Of a DNA stretch of 6,604 bases, positions 1-6,604 are shown in pieces (position 1 is the first letter of the stretch; each line of letters begins with the position of its first letter). The notes below the pieces were generated by a model. The model saw only the letters and a list, made by a program, of their open reading frames with translations. It was not told the origin of the DNA and made no database searches. This DNA is from Pseudomonadota bacterium. GTDB lineage: Bacteria > Pseudomonadota > Alphaproteobacteria > Rhizobiales > Kaistiaceae. Both the position numbers and the translations under genes were made by a program. The stretch lies in NCBI GenBank assembly GCA_023392225.1, contig JAEVZM010000041.1, forward strand, positions 1 to 6,604. Reading direction: 5' to 3'.

Positions 1-53
1 ACCGCGGCGGGGGGGGGGGGGGGGGGGGGGCCGCGGCCCCGCGTCAGTCACGC
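1..53. repeat. 22-G homopolymer flanked by GC-rich inverted repeats
   Basis: Positions 9-30 are an uninterrupted run of 22 G. The run is bracketed by CCGCGGC (2-8) and GCCGCGG (30-36), which are perfect reverse complements. Positions 27-40 (GGGGCCGCGGCCCC) form a 14-base perfect palindrome. A small inverted repeat, GCGT/ACGC (41-44 and 50-53), sits right behind the stop codon of the neighbouring minus-strand gene. In the transcript of that gene the tract would be a C-run after two short hairpins. This could be a transcription-ending or mRNA 3'-end structure or a G-quadruplex/i-motif site. A G-run this long at a sequence edge is also a classic sequencing or assembly artefact. The sequence is certain as given; its biological reality is not. 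Confidence 0.6.
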
Positions 54-1388
54 TCAGGCGACCTTGAAGTCGTTCCAGCGCTTGTTCATGTAGGCGGCCT
101 CGTCCATCAGCGTGTTCCAGCACGAGATGTTGGTGACGCGCTCGATGAAGGAGCCGCCGTCGCGCACGGTCCCGGCCGGCTCCATCGGCACGCCATACGG
201 GTCGGTGATCGGCTCCGGGGCCGGCTTGCCGAGGTACCAGAAGTCCCATTCGGTCGGGGTCATGAACTTCTGGGCGGTGGTCGGCACCGGGCTGTAGTAG
301 CCATAGCGGGAGACGAAGGCGCCCTGCCAGCCGGTGTAGTACCAGTTGATGTACTCGTAGGCGGCCTCGAGCTTCTTGCCCTCGAGGTGACGCATCAGGC
401 CGAGGCCGTTGCACCAGCCGCGATAGCCTTCCTTGTCGCCCTGCTTGTTGACCGCCGCATAGGTGCAGGGGATCTCCTTGACGCGGACCGCGGCGACGGC
501 CGGCGACCACATCGACTGGATGACCACCTCGCCGGCGGCCATCAGCTGCACCGACTGGTCGAAGGTCGTCCAGGTGGCGCGGAAGTGACCGTCCTTCTTC
601 AGCTCGATCAGCTTGTTGATCGTGAAGTCGATCTCCTCCTTGGTCATGTTGCCCTTGTTGCCGTACTTGATCAGGTCGGCGCTCTCGAAGCAGAGGGCGG
701 CGTCCATGATGCCGATGGCGGGCACGTCGAGGATTGCGGCCTTGCCCTTGTAGGCAGGGTCGATCAGCTCCTTCCACTGCGTGACCGGGCGCTCGACGAG
801 GTCGGGCCGGTAGCCGATCGAGTCGGCGTTGTAGACCTGGGGCAGGAAGGTCGCCCACTCGGTGACGCCCTCGTGCAGCTCGGTGGCGTCCTTGGATTCG
901 ATGTACATCGCCTCATAGGGCGAGATACCCTGGCGCGAGACGACCTGGCCGTCGAGCTCGCCCTTGGTGAAGATCGGCAGGAAGTTGTCGAACTCCTTGA
1001 TCTTGGCGACCTCGATGCCCTGGATGACTCCCCGCTTGGCGGCGAGCTTGGCCTGCCATCCCTCGAGGTCGGGGATGTCGACCGTGTTCGGCTGGGTGAT
1101 GAACCGGTTGATCGCCGCCGAGGTGTCGAGGTTCTGCATCGTCACCTTGAAGCCGAGGTCGGCGGACGCCTGGTCGCCGATCGCCTTCACCACCGAGTAC
1201 GACACGCCGACGTGCCGCAACTCGATGTCCTTGATCTCCTGCGCCCAGATGGTCGGGAAGCCGGTGATCGCCCCCGAGCCCGCCGCCACGCCTGCAACCG
1301 CTGCCGCGCCCTTCAATACTTGACGACGCGAGATTTTTCCGTCGCCAGACTTGAGAACCTTTCCAGAGCCGTCGGTCTTCTTGCGCAT
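54..1388 (-). CDS. Tat-exported ABC transporter substrate-binding protein (PotD-like)
   Basis: This 444-residue protein is a periplasmic solute-binding protein of the family-1/PotD (spermidine/putrescine-type) group, which captures a small solute and delivers it to an inner-membrane ABC importer. The N-terminus has a twin-arginine signal: ISRRQVLKG at residues 19-27, an Ala/Gly/Val hydrophobic stretch to about 45, and a likely cleavage after Ala49 (TIWA-Q). The mature part has family hallmarks: VYNADSIGYR around residues 186-195, then a W-KEL-DP-YKGK segment (roughly 205-217), and a Trp/Tyr-rich C-terminal half (INWYYTGWQG) typical of polyamine/organic-solute pockets. Length fits the family once the long Tat leader is counted. 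The ATG at 1386-1388 gives a complete Tat leader; the ribosome site is weak (GTGGA about 5 bases upstream, AGGGG about 14). No permease or ATPase gene is seen, so partners would lie left of the window or elsewhere. The ligand cannot be named from sequence. Family confidence is high; polyamine specificity is low. Confidence 0.9.
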   Translation of the reverse strand: MRKKTDGSGKVLKSGDGKISRRQVLKGAAAVAGVAAGSGAITGFPTIWAQEIKDIELRHVGVSYSVVKAIGDQASADLGFKVTMQNLDTSAAINRFITQPNTVDIPDLEGWQAKLAAKRGVIQGIEVAKIKEFDNFLPIFTKGELDGQVVSRQGISPYEAMYIESKDATELHEGVTEWATFLPQVYNADSIGYRPDLVERPVTQWKELIDPAYKGKAAILDVPAIGIMDAALCFESADLIKYGNKGNMTKEEIDFTINKLIELKKDGHFRATWTTFDQSVQLMAAGEVVIQSMWSPAVAAVRVKEIPCTYAAVNKQGDKEGYRGWCNGLGLMRHLEGKKLEAAYEYINWYYTGWQGAFVSRYGYYSPVPTTAQKFMTPTEWDFWYLGKPAPEPITDPYGVPMEPAGTVRDGGSFIERVTNISCWNTLMDEAAYMNKRWNDFKVA

Positions 1389-1425
1389 AAAGTTCCACTT
1401 TTCCCCTGAGGATCGAGTTAATAGG

Positions 1426-1450
1426 GATCGTCTACTGATCGTAGACTATC
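1426..1450. promoter_or_regulatory. Operator-like imperfect palindrome upstream of the binding-protein gene
   Basis: GATCGTCTAC (1426-1435) and GTAGACTATC (1441-1450) are inverted repeats matching at 9 of 10 positions around the 5-base centre TGATC. The site lies 38-62 bases upstream of the binding-protein start, in the A/T-richer promoter stretch. Ten-base arms with a short spacer are typical of a dimeric helix-turn-helix regulator site (for example GntR- or LacI-like). In RNA it could also fold as a leader hairpin. No regulator gene is nearby to name the binder. The symmetry is seen; the operator role is inferred. Confidence 0.45.
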
Positions 1451-1513
1451 GGACAAGGACGCGTATCTCGATCTTGACGCTAACACCCGGGGGAAGGGGC
1501 AGAAAATGAAAAG

Positions 1514-1542
1514 TTCTAATCTGAACAATAAGAGCTTCTAAT
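1514..1542. repeat. TTCTAAT direct repeat with 22-base period
   Basis: TTCTAAT occurs at 1514-1520 and again at 1536-1542, so the repeats start 22 bases apart, about two turns of the helix. The first copy sits inside a GTTC...GAAC partial inverted repeat (1513-1526). The pair lies about 126-154 bases upstream of the binding-protein start, in an A/T-rich island within very GC-rich DNA. This spacing suits tandem activator binding on one face of DNA, but seven-base repeats can occur by chance in A/T-rich sequence. Confidence 0.3.
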
Positions 1543-1754
1543 ACGGGGAACTCGATGACATTTTGAGCATCACTTGGCTGTTTTGTGCGCGTCCGGCCTG
1601 CATCGGGGGCACGCCGTGGCCGGCGGGGTCGCTGTGCCGCCCGCGGGCCGGGACGCCGCCGAAGCCCTGGGCTGCGGAGGCAGGCGAATGGCGCGCGAAT
1701 AGCCGTCGTCTGCATCGCGGCGCGGCGGGGAGACGGGCGCGGCTGCCCATCAAA

Positions 1755-1769
1755 CGGGCGCTGAGCCCG
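1755..1769 (-). terminator. Weak terminator-like hairpin downstream of uup
   Basis: On the minus strand CGGGC and GCCCG (complement of 1755-1769) form a perfect 5-bp stem with a 5-base loop, followed by TTTGAT. It lies about 105 bases past the uup stop. The T-tract is short, so intrinsic termination would be weak; it may be only a chance GC hairpin. Confidence 0.25.
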
Positions 1770-1801
1770 GCGGCGACAGGGGGGGGCAAGACGCGCCGAG
1801 A

Positions 1802-1833
1802 CCGGCGGAGGGGGCGCTCCACCCCCTCTCCGG
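1802..1833 (-). terminator. GC hairpin downstream of uup, possible terminator
   Basis: GAGGGGG (1808-1814) pairs perfectly with CCCCCTC (1822-1828) around a 7-base loop. An outer CCGG/CCGG pair (1802-1805 with 1830-1833) extends the stem across a small internal bulge. It sits about 42 bases past the uup stop, where a terminator would be expected. No T-run follows on the minus strand, so it would need Rho or act as a 3'-end stabiliser. Confidence 0.3.
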
Positions 1834-1874
1834 CAAGCGCGGCGGGTGGATCGGACGTGCCGGCGGGCCTCCGG

Positions 1875-3686
<1,812 letters not shown>

Positions 3687-3763
3687 GGGAACATCCGGCC
3701 TGCGGGGTGCGTGGCCACTGGCGTAGCGGCGACCGGGCCGCCGATCAACTCCCCGGGGGCGAA

Positions 3764-3788
3764 CGGCAGCGGCAACGCGACGCTGCCG
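3764..3788. repeat. Perfect 8-bp inverted repeat in the divergent intergenic region
   Basis: CGGCAGCG (3764-3771) and CGCTGCCG (3781-3788) are exact reverse complements separated by 9 bases. If uup is transcribed from the A/T-rich segment to the right, this would be a stable hairpin in its untranslated leader, about 78 bases before the TTG start. It could be a regulatory leader structure, a protein site or a chance feature of GC-rich DNA. Confidence 0.35.
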
Positions 3789-3818
3789 CGCCGATCCTGT
3801 CCGGCAGACGGCGGCAGG

Positions 3819-3835
3819 CCATCCCTATATGATGG
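3819..3835 (+). promoter_or_regulatory. Candidate -10 box inside a small palindrome, upstream of the HIG1-domain gene
   Basis: CCATC (3819-3823) and GATGG (3831-3835) form a 5-bp inverted repeat around CCTATAT. The overlapping TATGAT (3828-3833) matches the -10 consensus at five of six bases and lies about 30 bases before the ATG at 3863, giving a leader of roughly 23 bases. No clear -35 was found (3805-3810 is CAGACG), so activator help would be expected if it is real. Confidence 0.3.
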
Positions 3836-3862
3836 ACACTGAATGCAGATATAGAGAGTCCC

Positions 3863-4057
3863 ATGGAAGGCACCCTCCACATCATCACCTTCGTCGCCCT
3901 CGGGGCGGTGCTGGTGGTCCTGATCCTCGGCATCATCAACATGATGCGGGGGACGTCGCCCAACCGCTCGCAGACGCTGATGCGCTGGCGGGTGATCCTC
4001 CAGTTCGTCGCGCTGGTGGTGATGATGGGGGCGCTCTACCTCGCCTCCAACCACTGA
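3863..4057 (+). CDS. HIG1-domain twin-transmembrane protein
   Basis: This 64-residue inner-membrane protein has two hydrophobic helices (about 5-27 and 44-60) joined by a short polar loop, RGTSPNRSQTLMRWR. The loop and second helix contain Gln37, Arg41, Arg43 and Gln47, an exact fit to the QX3RXRX3Q signature of the HIG1 domain (hypoxia-induced gene 1). Mitochondrial HIG1 proteins (Rcf1/HIGD1) bind cytochrome c oxidase and respiratory supercomplexes. Alphaproteobacterial short forms are usually annotated only as 'twin transmembrane protein', so an oxidase-related role is an inference by homology. The ATG at 3863 follows a weak purine stretch (GAGAG, 3854-3858). Only 7 bases separate its stop from the adenosyltransferase start, whose ribosome site overlaps this gene's end, so the two are probably translated from one message. 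Identity is strong; function is tentative. Confidence 0.88.
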   Translation: MEGTLHIITFVALGAVLVVLILGIINMMRGTSPNRSQTLMRWRVILQFVALVVMMGALYLASNH

Positions 4058-4060
4058 GGA
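4056..4060 (+). promoter_or_regulatory. Ribosome binding site overlapping the previous stop codon
   Basis: GAGGA (4056-4060) overlaps the TGA of the HIG1 gene (4055-4057) and lies 4 bases before the ATG at 4065. This arrangement favours translational coupling of the two genes. Confidence 0.6.
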
Positions 4061-4064
4061 CGGG

Positions 4065-4628
4065 ATGGTCCGGCTCAACAAGATCTACACCCGCACCGGC
4101 GATGCGGGCACCGCCGCGCTCGGCAATGGCGAGCGACGGAAGAAGGACGACCTCCGCTTCGTCGCGATCGGCGAGGTCGACGAGGCCAATGCCGCGATCG
4201 GCCTTGCCCGGCTGCATGCCCATGCCGACCTCGACCGGACGCTCATGCGCATCCAGAACGACCTGTTCGACCTCGGTGCCGACCTTGCGGTGCCCGAGGG
4301 CGGGGAGAAGGGGAAGTCGCGGCTCAGGATCGCCGCCGCGCAGGTGAGCCGGCTCGAGGAGGAGATCGACCGCTGGAACGCCGATCTCGCGCCGCTGACC
4401 TCGTTCGTGCTGCCCGGCGGCTCGGCGCTCGCCGCGGCGTTGCACTTCGCCCGCACCGTGGCGCGCCGGGCGGAGCGGGCGGTGGTCGCGCTCGGTGCCG
4501 GCGAGCCCGTCAACCCGGACGCCATCGCCTACATCAACCGCCTGTCCGATCTCCTGTTCGTGGCCGCCCGCTTCGCCAACGATGGCGGGGCCGGCGATGT
4601 GCTATGGGTGCCTGGCGAGAATCGCTGA
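4065..4628 (+). CDS. PduO-type cob(I)alamin/cob(I)yrinate adenosyltransferase
   Basis: This cytoplasmic enzyme transfers the 5'-deoxyadenosyl group of ATP to reduced corrinoid, making adenosylcobalamin for synthesis or salvage; it normally works as a trimer. At 187 residues it has the usual single-domain PduO/MMAB length. Seen motifs in order: the N-terminal ATP-binding motif TRTGDAGTAALG (9-20), GEVDEANAAIG (36-46), QNDLFDLGADLA (64-75), SFVLPGGSALAAALHFART (113-131), RRAER (134-138) and YINRLSDLLFVAAR (156-169). From memory of the Lactobacillus PduO structure, Asp39, Phe114 and Arg130 probably match the Asp-Arg pair and the Phe that closes the corrin site. Ala17 replaces the second Thr often seen in GTT, a mild change. 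The rhomboid gene follows after 12 bases. The family is PduO-type, not CobA/BtuR-type; no other B12 gene or B12 riboswitch is visible in the window. Confidence 0.95.
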   Translation: MVRLNKIYTRTGDAGTAALGNGERRKKDDLRFVAIGEVDEANAAIGLARLHAHADLDRTLMRIQNDLFDLGADLAVPEGGEKGKSRLRIAAAQVSRLEEEIDRWNADLAPLTSFVLPGGSALAAALHFARTVARRAERAVVALGAGEPVNPDAIAYINRLSDLLFVAARFANDGGAGDVLWVPGENR

Positions 4629-4631
4629 GCC

Positions 4632-4635
4632 GAGG
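4632..4635 (+). promoter_or_regulatory. Ribosome binding site that supports the rhomboid TTG start
   Basis: GAGG (4632-4635) lies 5 bases before TTG at 4641. No in-frame ATG or GTG is close enough to leave the first membrane helix intact, so this site decides the TTG start. Confidence 0.6.
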
Positions 4636-4640
4636 CGCCA

Positions 4641-5345
4641 TTGCCGATCTTCCCGATCCACGACGGACGCGCTCTCACCCATGTCGGGCGGCCCTACGCG
4701 ACCTGGGCGATCATCGCCATCAACGTCGTGGTGTATTTCTTCTTCGAGGGCGGCATCACCGGCGAGACGAACTTTGCTGCGGTCTATGGCTTCGGGCTGA
4801 TCCCGGCCACCTACAACGACTACTTCGCCCTGCCGACCAACATCCTTTCGGTGCCCGACTGGGCGACGCTGTTCACCTATGCCTTTCTCCATGCCGGCTT
4901 CTGGCACCTGCTTGGCAACATGGTGTTCCTGTGGGTGTTCGCCGACAACATCGAGGATGCCTTCGGCCACGTCCGCTTCCTGATCTTCTATCTCCTCTGC
5001 GCGGCGGGGGCTGGCTACGTCTTCGTGCTGTCCGACCCGGCGGCGCAGACGCCGCTGGTCGGCGCCTCCGGTGCGGTCGCGGGGGTGGTGGCGGCGTACC
5101 TGATGCTCCATCCGCGGCAGCGGGTGTGGATCCTGGTGCTGATGCGGATCCCCGTCCGGCTGCCGGCCTTCCTGGTGCTCGGCTTCTGGGTGCTGTTCCA
5201 GTTCTATTCGATCATCGTCGCCCAGCCGGAAGAACAGGTCGCGTGGTGGGCGCATGTCGGCGGCCTGGTGACCGGGGCCGTGCTGGTGCTGGTGATGCGC
5301 CGTCGCGGCGTGCCGCTGTTCGACCGGACGCCGGGCTTGCCCTGA
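4641..5345 (+). CDS. Rhomboid family intramembrane serine protease
   Basis: Rhomboids cut the transmembrane helices of other proteins within the membrane using a Ser-His dyad. This 234-residue protein has the compact six-helix bacterial form. Ser143 lies in GASGAVAG (141-148) and His205 in WWAHVGG (202-208), spaced as in active rhomboids. HAGFWHLLGN (84-93) supplies the conserved His residues and the oxyanion-type Asn93. Hydrophobic segments are seen near 21-36, 89-101, 112-131, 140-156, 163-193 (long, containing a fifth helix) and 205-220. The start is TTG; MPIFPIHD followed by RPYATW matches the normal N-terminus of alphaproteobacterial members. Being 12 bases behind the adenosyltransferase, it is probably the third gene of that operon, though no functional link between B12 activation and rhomboid proteolysis is known to me. 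All catalytic residues are present, so an active protease is expected; its substrates are unknown. Confidence 0.93.
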   Translation: MPIFPIHDGRALTHVGRPYATWAIIAINVVVYFFFEGGITGETNFAAVYGFGLIPATYNDYFALPTNILSVPDWATLFTYAFLHAGFWHLLGNMVFLWVFADNIEDAFGHVRFLIFYLLCAAGAGYVFVLSDPAAQTPLVGASGAVAGVVAAYLMLHPRQRVWILVLMRIPVRLPAFLVLGFWVLFQFYSIIVAQPEEQVAWWAHVGGLVTGAVLVLVMRRRGVPLFDRTPGLP

Positions 5346-5437
5346 TCGGACGTCCCGTCAGATGCCTGTCCAATTGCAGCACCGGCGTTAGGGTCGGTGA
5401 AACATGAGCTGCGCTATCGGGGGGGATCGACAACCCG

Positions 5438-5445
5438 GGAGAGGA
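5438..5445 (+). promoter_or_regulatory. Strong ribosome binding site fixing the hydrolase start at 5454
   Basis: GGAGAGGA (5438-5445) lies 8 bases before the ATG at 5454. A longer reading from GTG at 5397 would put a polar stretch before the signal peptide and run through this site, so the 5454 start is preferred. A second ATG at 5469 also keeps a signal peptide but lacks a comparable site. Confidence 0.65.
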
Positions 5446-5453
5446 ACGACCCG

Positions 5454-6566
5454 ATGGCCGGCAAGTTCATGAAATCGCTCACCCGCGCGCTGCTTGGCGC
5501 CGCGGCGCTTTCCGCCGCACTCGCCCCGCTGCAGGCCGAGGCCTGCACCAGCTTCCTGATCAAGGCGACCAACGGCGATCCCGTCTACGGCCGCACCATG
5601 GAGTTCGGCTTCGAGCTCGACTCGTCCGCGATCGTCATTCCGCGCAAGCTCGAGATCGGCGCCACCGGTCCCGACGGCAAGCCCGGCAGCGGCATGACAT
5701 GGACCGGCAAGTACGCTGCGATCGGTCTCAACGGCTTCGACCTGCCGGTGCTGATCGACGGCATGAACGAGAAGGGCCTGACCGGGGGCATGCTGTATTT
5801 CCCGGGCTATGCGAGCTACACCCCCGCCGCTTCGGCCAAGGCCGACCGGGCCATGGCGTCGTGGGATTTCCTGACCTGGGCGCTGACCAACTTCGCCACC
5901 GTCGAGGAGGTGAAGGCGGCGCTCGACGGCATCACCATCACCGACGTCAAGGAGGCGGCGCTCGGCTTCACGCCGCCGCTCCACTACACGCTCCATGACG
6001 CGAGCGGTGCCTCGATCGTGATCGAGCCGGTCGATGGCGGCACGCTGAAGGTCTACGACAACCCGTTCGGCGTGATGACCAACGCGCCGGAATTCAGCTG
6101 GCACCTCACCAACCTCAAGAACTACGTCAAGCTGTCTTCCTACAACGCGCCGCCGCTTGAGCTCGATGGCCAGACCATCGACTCCTTCGGCCAGGGCTCC
6201 GGCATGCTGGGGATTCCGGGCGACGCCACGCCGCCGTCGCGGCTGATCCGCGTGCTCGCCTACACCATGTCGGCCGTGCCGGTGGCGAGCGGTCCCGAGA
6301 GCGTCCGTCTCGCCGAGCACATCGTCAACAATTTCGACATCCCGATCGGTTGGGTGAACGCCGAGAAGGGCAGCAAGGACTCTCCCGACTACACCCAGTG
6401 GTCGACCGTCGCCGACATGAAGAACGCCAGCTACTACTTCAAGACCTACACCAACCCGGTGCTGAGGGGCATGGCCTTCGCCGACTACGACCTCGACGCC
6501 AAGGACATGGTGACGATCAAGCTCGTCGACGACATCGACCCGCCGGCGCTGCAGCCCGCGAAGTAG
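5454..6566 (+). CDS. Secreted linear amide C-N hydrolase (choloylglycine hydrolase / penicillin V acylase family)
   Basis: This 370-residue protein is an N-terminal-nucleophile hydrolase of peptidase family C59, whose members hydrolyse conjugated bile salts, penicillin V or, in some Gram-negative bacteria, N-acyl homoserine lactones. A Sec signal peptide (MAGKFMKSLTRALLGAAALS..., ending LQAEA) should be cut after Ala30 and expose Cys31 as the catalytic N-terminal residue; Cys31 is the only cysteine in the protein. In mature numbering Arg17 (full-length R47, in YGRTMEF) is in its expected place. Position 20 is Glu (E50) where characterised bile salt hydrolases have Asp. Asn210 in FGVMTNAPEFSWHLTNLKNY and Arg263 in PSRLIRVLAY match the usual Asn and Arg active-site residues. 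The protein is thus probably an active periplasmic or secreted amidase. Its substrate is not shown by sequence; acyl-homoserine lactone or another linear acyl amide is likelier than bile salts in an environmental bacterium. The 108-base upstream gap suggests its own promoter. Confidence 0.9.
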   Translation: MAGKFMKSLTRALLGAAALSAALAPLQAEACTSFLIKATNGDPVYGRTMEFGFELDSSAIVIPRKLEIGATGPDGKPGSGMTWTGKYAAIGLNGFDLPVLIDGMNEKGLTGGMLYFPGYASYTPAASAKADRAMASWDFLTWALTNFATVEEVKAALDGITITDVKEAALGFTPPLHYTLHDASGASIVIEPVDGGTLKVYDNPFGVMTNAPEFSWHLTNLKNYVKLSSYNAPPLELDGQTIDSFGQGSGMLGIPGDATPPSRLIRVLAYTMSAVPVASGPESVRLAEHIVNNFDIPIGWVNAEKGSKDSPDYTQWSTVADMKNASYYFKTYTNPVLRGMAFADYDLDAKDMVTIKLVDDIDPPALQPAK

Positions 6567-6579
6567 ACGCCGAGCGGAC

Positions 6580-6592
6580 GCCCGATCCGGGC
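6580..6592 (+). terminator. Small GC hairpin after the hydrolase gene
   Basis: GCCCG (6580-6584) and CGGGC (6588-6592) form a perfect 5-bp stem with the loop ATC, 13 bases after the TAG stop. No T-run follows before the window ends, so this is at best a weak or Rho-assisted terminator. Confidence 0.25.
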
Positions 6593-6604
6593 CCCCCGGC
6601 CGAA

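Larger units (their letters stand above)
1389..1874. other. 486-base intergenic region between two minus-strand genes
   Basis: No credible gene lies here; the open frames that cross it are arginine/proline-rich and match nothing I recognise. The half nearer the binding-protein gene (about 1389-1565) is clearly richer in A/T than the surroundings and looks like its promoter and leader. It holds an imperfect palindrome and a spaced direct repeat, both listed separately. One possible minus-strand -10 (TATTAA, complement of TTAATA at 1418-1423) has no good -35 partner. The half nearer uup (about 1566-1874) is extremely GC-rich, with an 8-G run (1779-1786) and two small hairpins that could end uup transcription. 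I see no other structure in it. Confidence 0.6.
3687..3862. promoter_or_regulatory. Divergent promoter region between uup and the HIG1-domain gene
   Basis: These 176 bases separate two gene sets transcribed in opposite directions and must hold both promoters. The end near the plus-strand gene (about 3820-3860) is A/T-richer. It includes TATGAT (3828-3833), a good -10 match, but no convincing -35 at the usual distance. The complement of 3824-3829 gives TATAGG, a possible minus-strand -10. The uup side is GC-rich with a strong hairpin, listed separately. Exact transcription starts cannot be set from sequence. Confidence 0.5.

Noticed and set aside
387..1409. Plus-strand open frame of 340 codons opposite the binding-protein gene
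   Set aside because: It is Asp/Arg/Leu-rich low-complexity sequence, a typical codon-bias shadow of the real minus-strand gene.
1446..1715. Possible small minus-strand gene of 89 codons between the binding-protein gene and uup
   Set aside because: It has no ribosome site, an Arg/Pro-rich composition and no family resemblance, and it spans the promoter-like A/T-rich segment.
3687..3862. Cobalamin riboswitch ahead of the adenosyltransferase operon
   Set aside because: I could not find a B12-box-like conserved segment, and the likely leader before 3863 is only a few dozen bases long.
5397..5453. Upstream GTG start for the hydrolase adding 19 residues
   Set aside because: It would place charged polar residues before the signal peptide, and the strong ribosome site at 5438-5445 serves the ATG at 5454.
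5529..5546. Lipoprotein signal ending at the cysteine of the hydrolase
   Set aside because: The residues before Cys31 are AEA without the required Leu at -3, and this Cys is the family nucleophile.
5388..6320. Minus-strand open frame of 310 codons opposite the hydrolase gene
   Set aside because: It is a shadow frame; the plus strand has a signal peptide, a catalytic Cys and family motifs throughout.

Overview
The window is very GC-rich and reads as chromosomal DNA of an alphaproteobacterium, probably a Rhodospirillales- or Hyphomicrobiales-like lineage. This is inferred from the protein style: a short HIG1-type 'twin transmembrane' protein directly upstream of a PduO-type cobalamin adenosyltransferase, a Uup that starts MAPPLL, and a Tat-exported PotD-like binding protein. 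It is not proven by any marker gene. I found no mobile element, CRISPR array, tRNA or rRNA.

Layout: positions 1-53 hold a 22-G homopolymer between short GC-rich inverted repeats, immediately 3' of the first gene. On the minus strand, 54-1388 encodes a Tat-exported solute-binding protein of an ABC importer (PotD/polyamine-like family). Its upstream gap (1389-1874) contains an operator-like palindrome, a spaced direct repeat and weak hairpins. Also on the minus strand, 1875-3686 is a Uup-type ABC-F ATPase gene interrupted by an in-frame TAA at 2331-2333. The same gene has two unusual prolines next to its ATPase motifs and a TTG start.

From a divergent intergenic region (3687-3862), three tightly packed plus-strand genes follow: a 64-residue HIG1-domain membrane protein (3863-4057), a PduO-type cob(I)alamin adenosyltransferase (4065-4628) and a rhomboid intramembrane serine protease (4641-5345, TTG start). 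Gaps of 7 and 12 bases suggest one operon. After a 108-base gap, a secreted choloylglycine hydrolase/penicillin V acylase-family enzyme (5454-6566) is encoded, with its nucleophilic cysteine directly after the signal peptide.

The genes do not form one obvious pathway. The adenosyltransferase makes adenosylcobalamin, the HIG1 protein may act on the respiratory chain, the rhomboid cleaves membrane proteins, and the hydrolase attacks amides in the periplasm. The most notable points are the broken uup gene and the poly-G tract. I see no convincing evidence of a wholly new system here.
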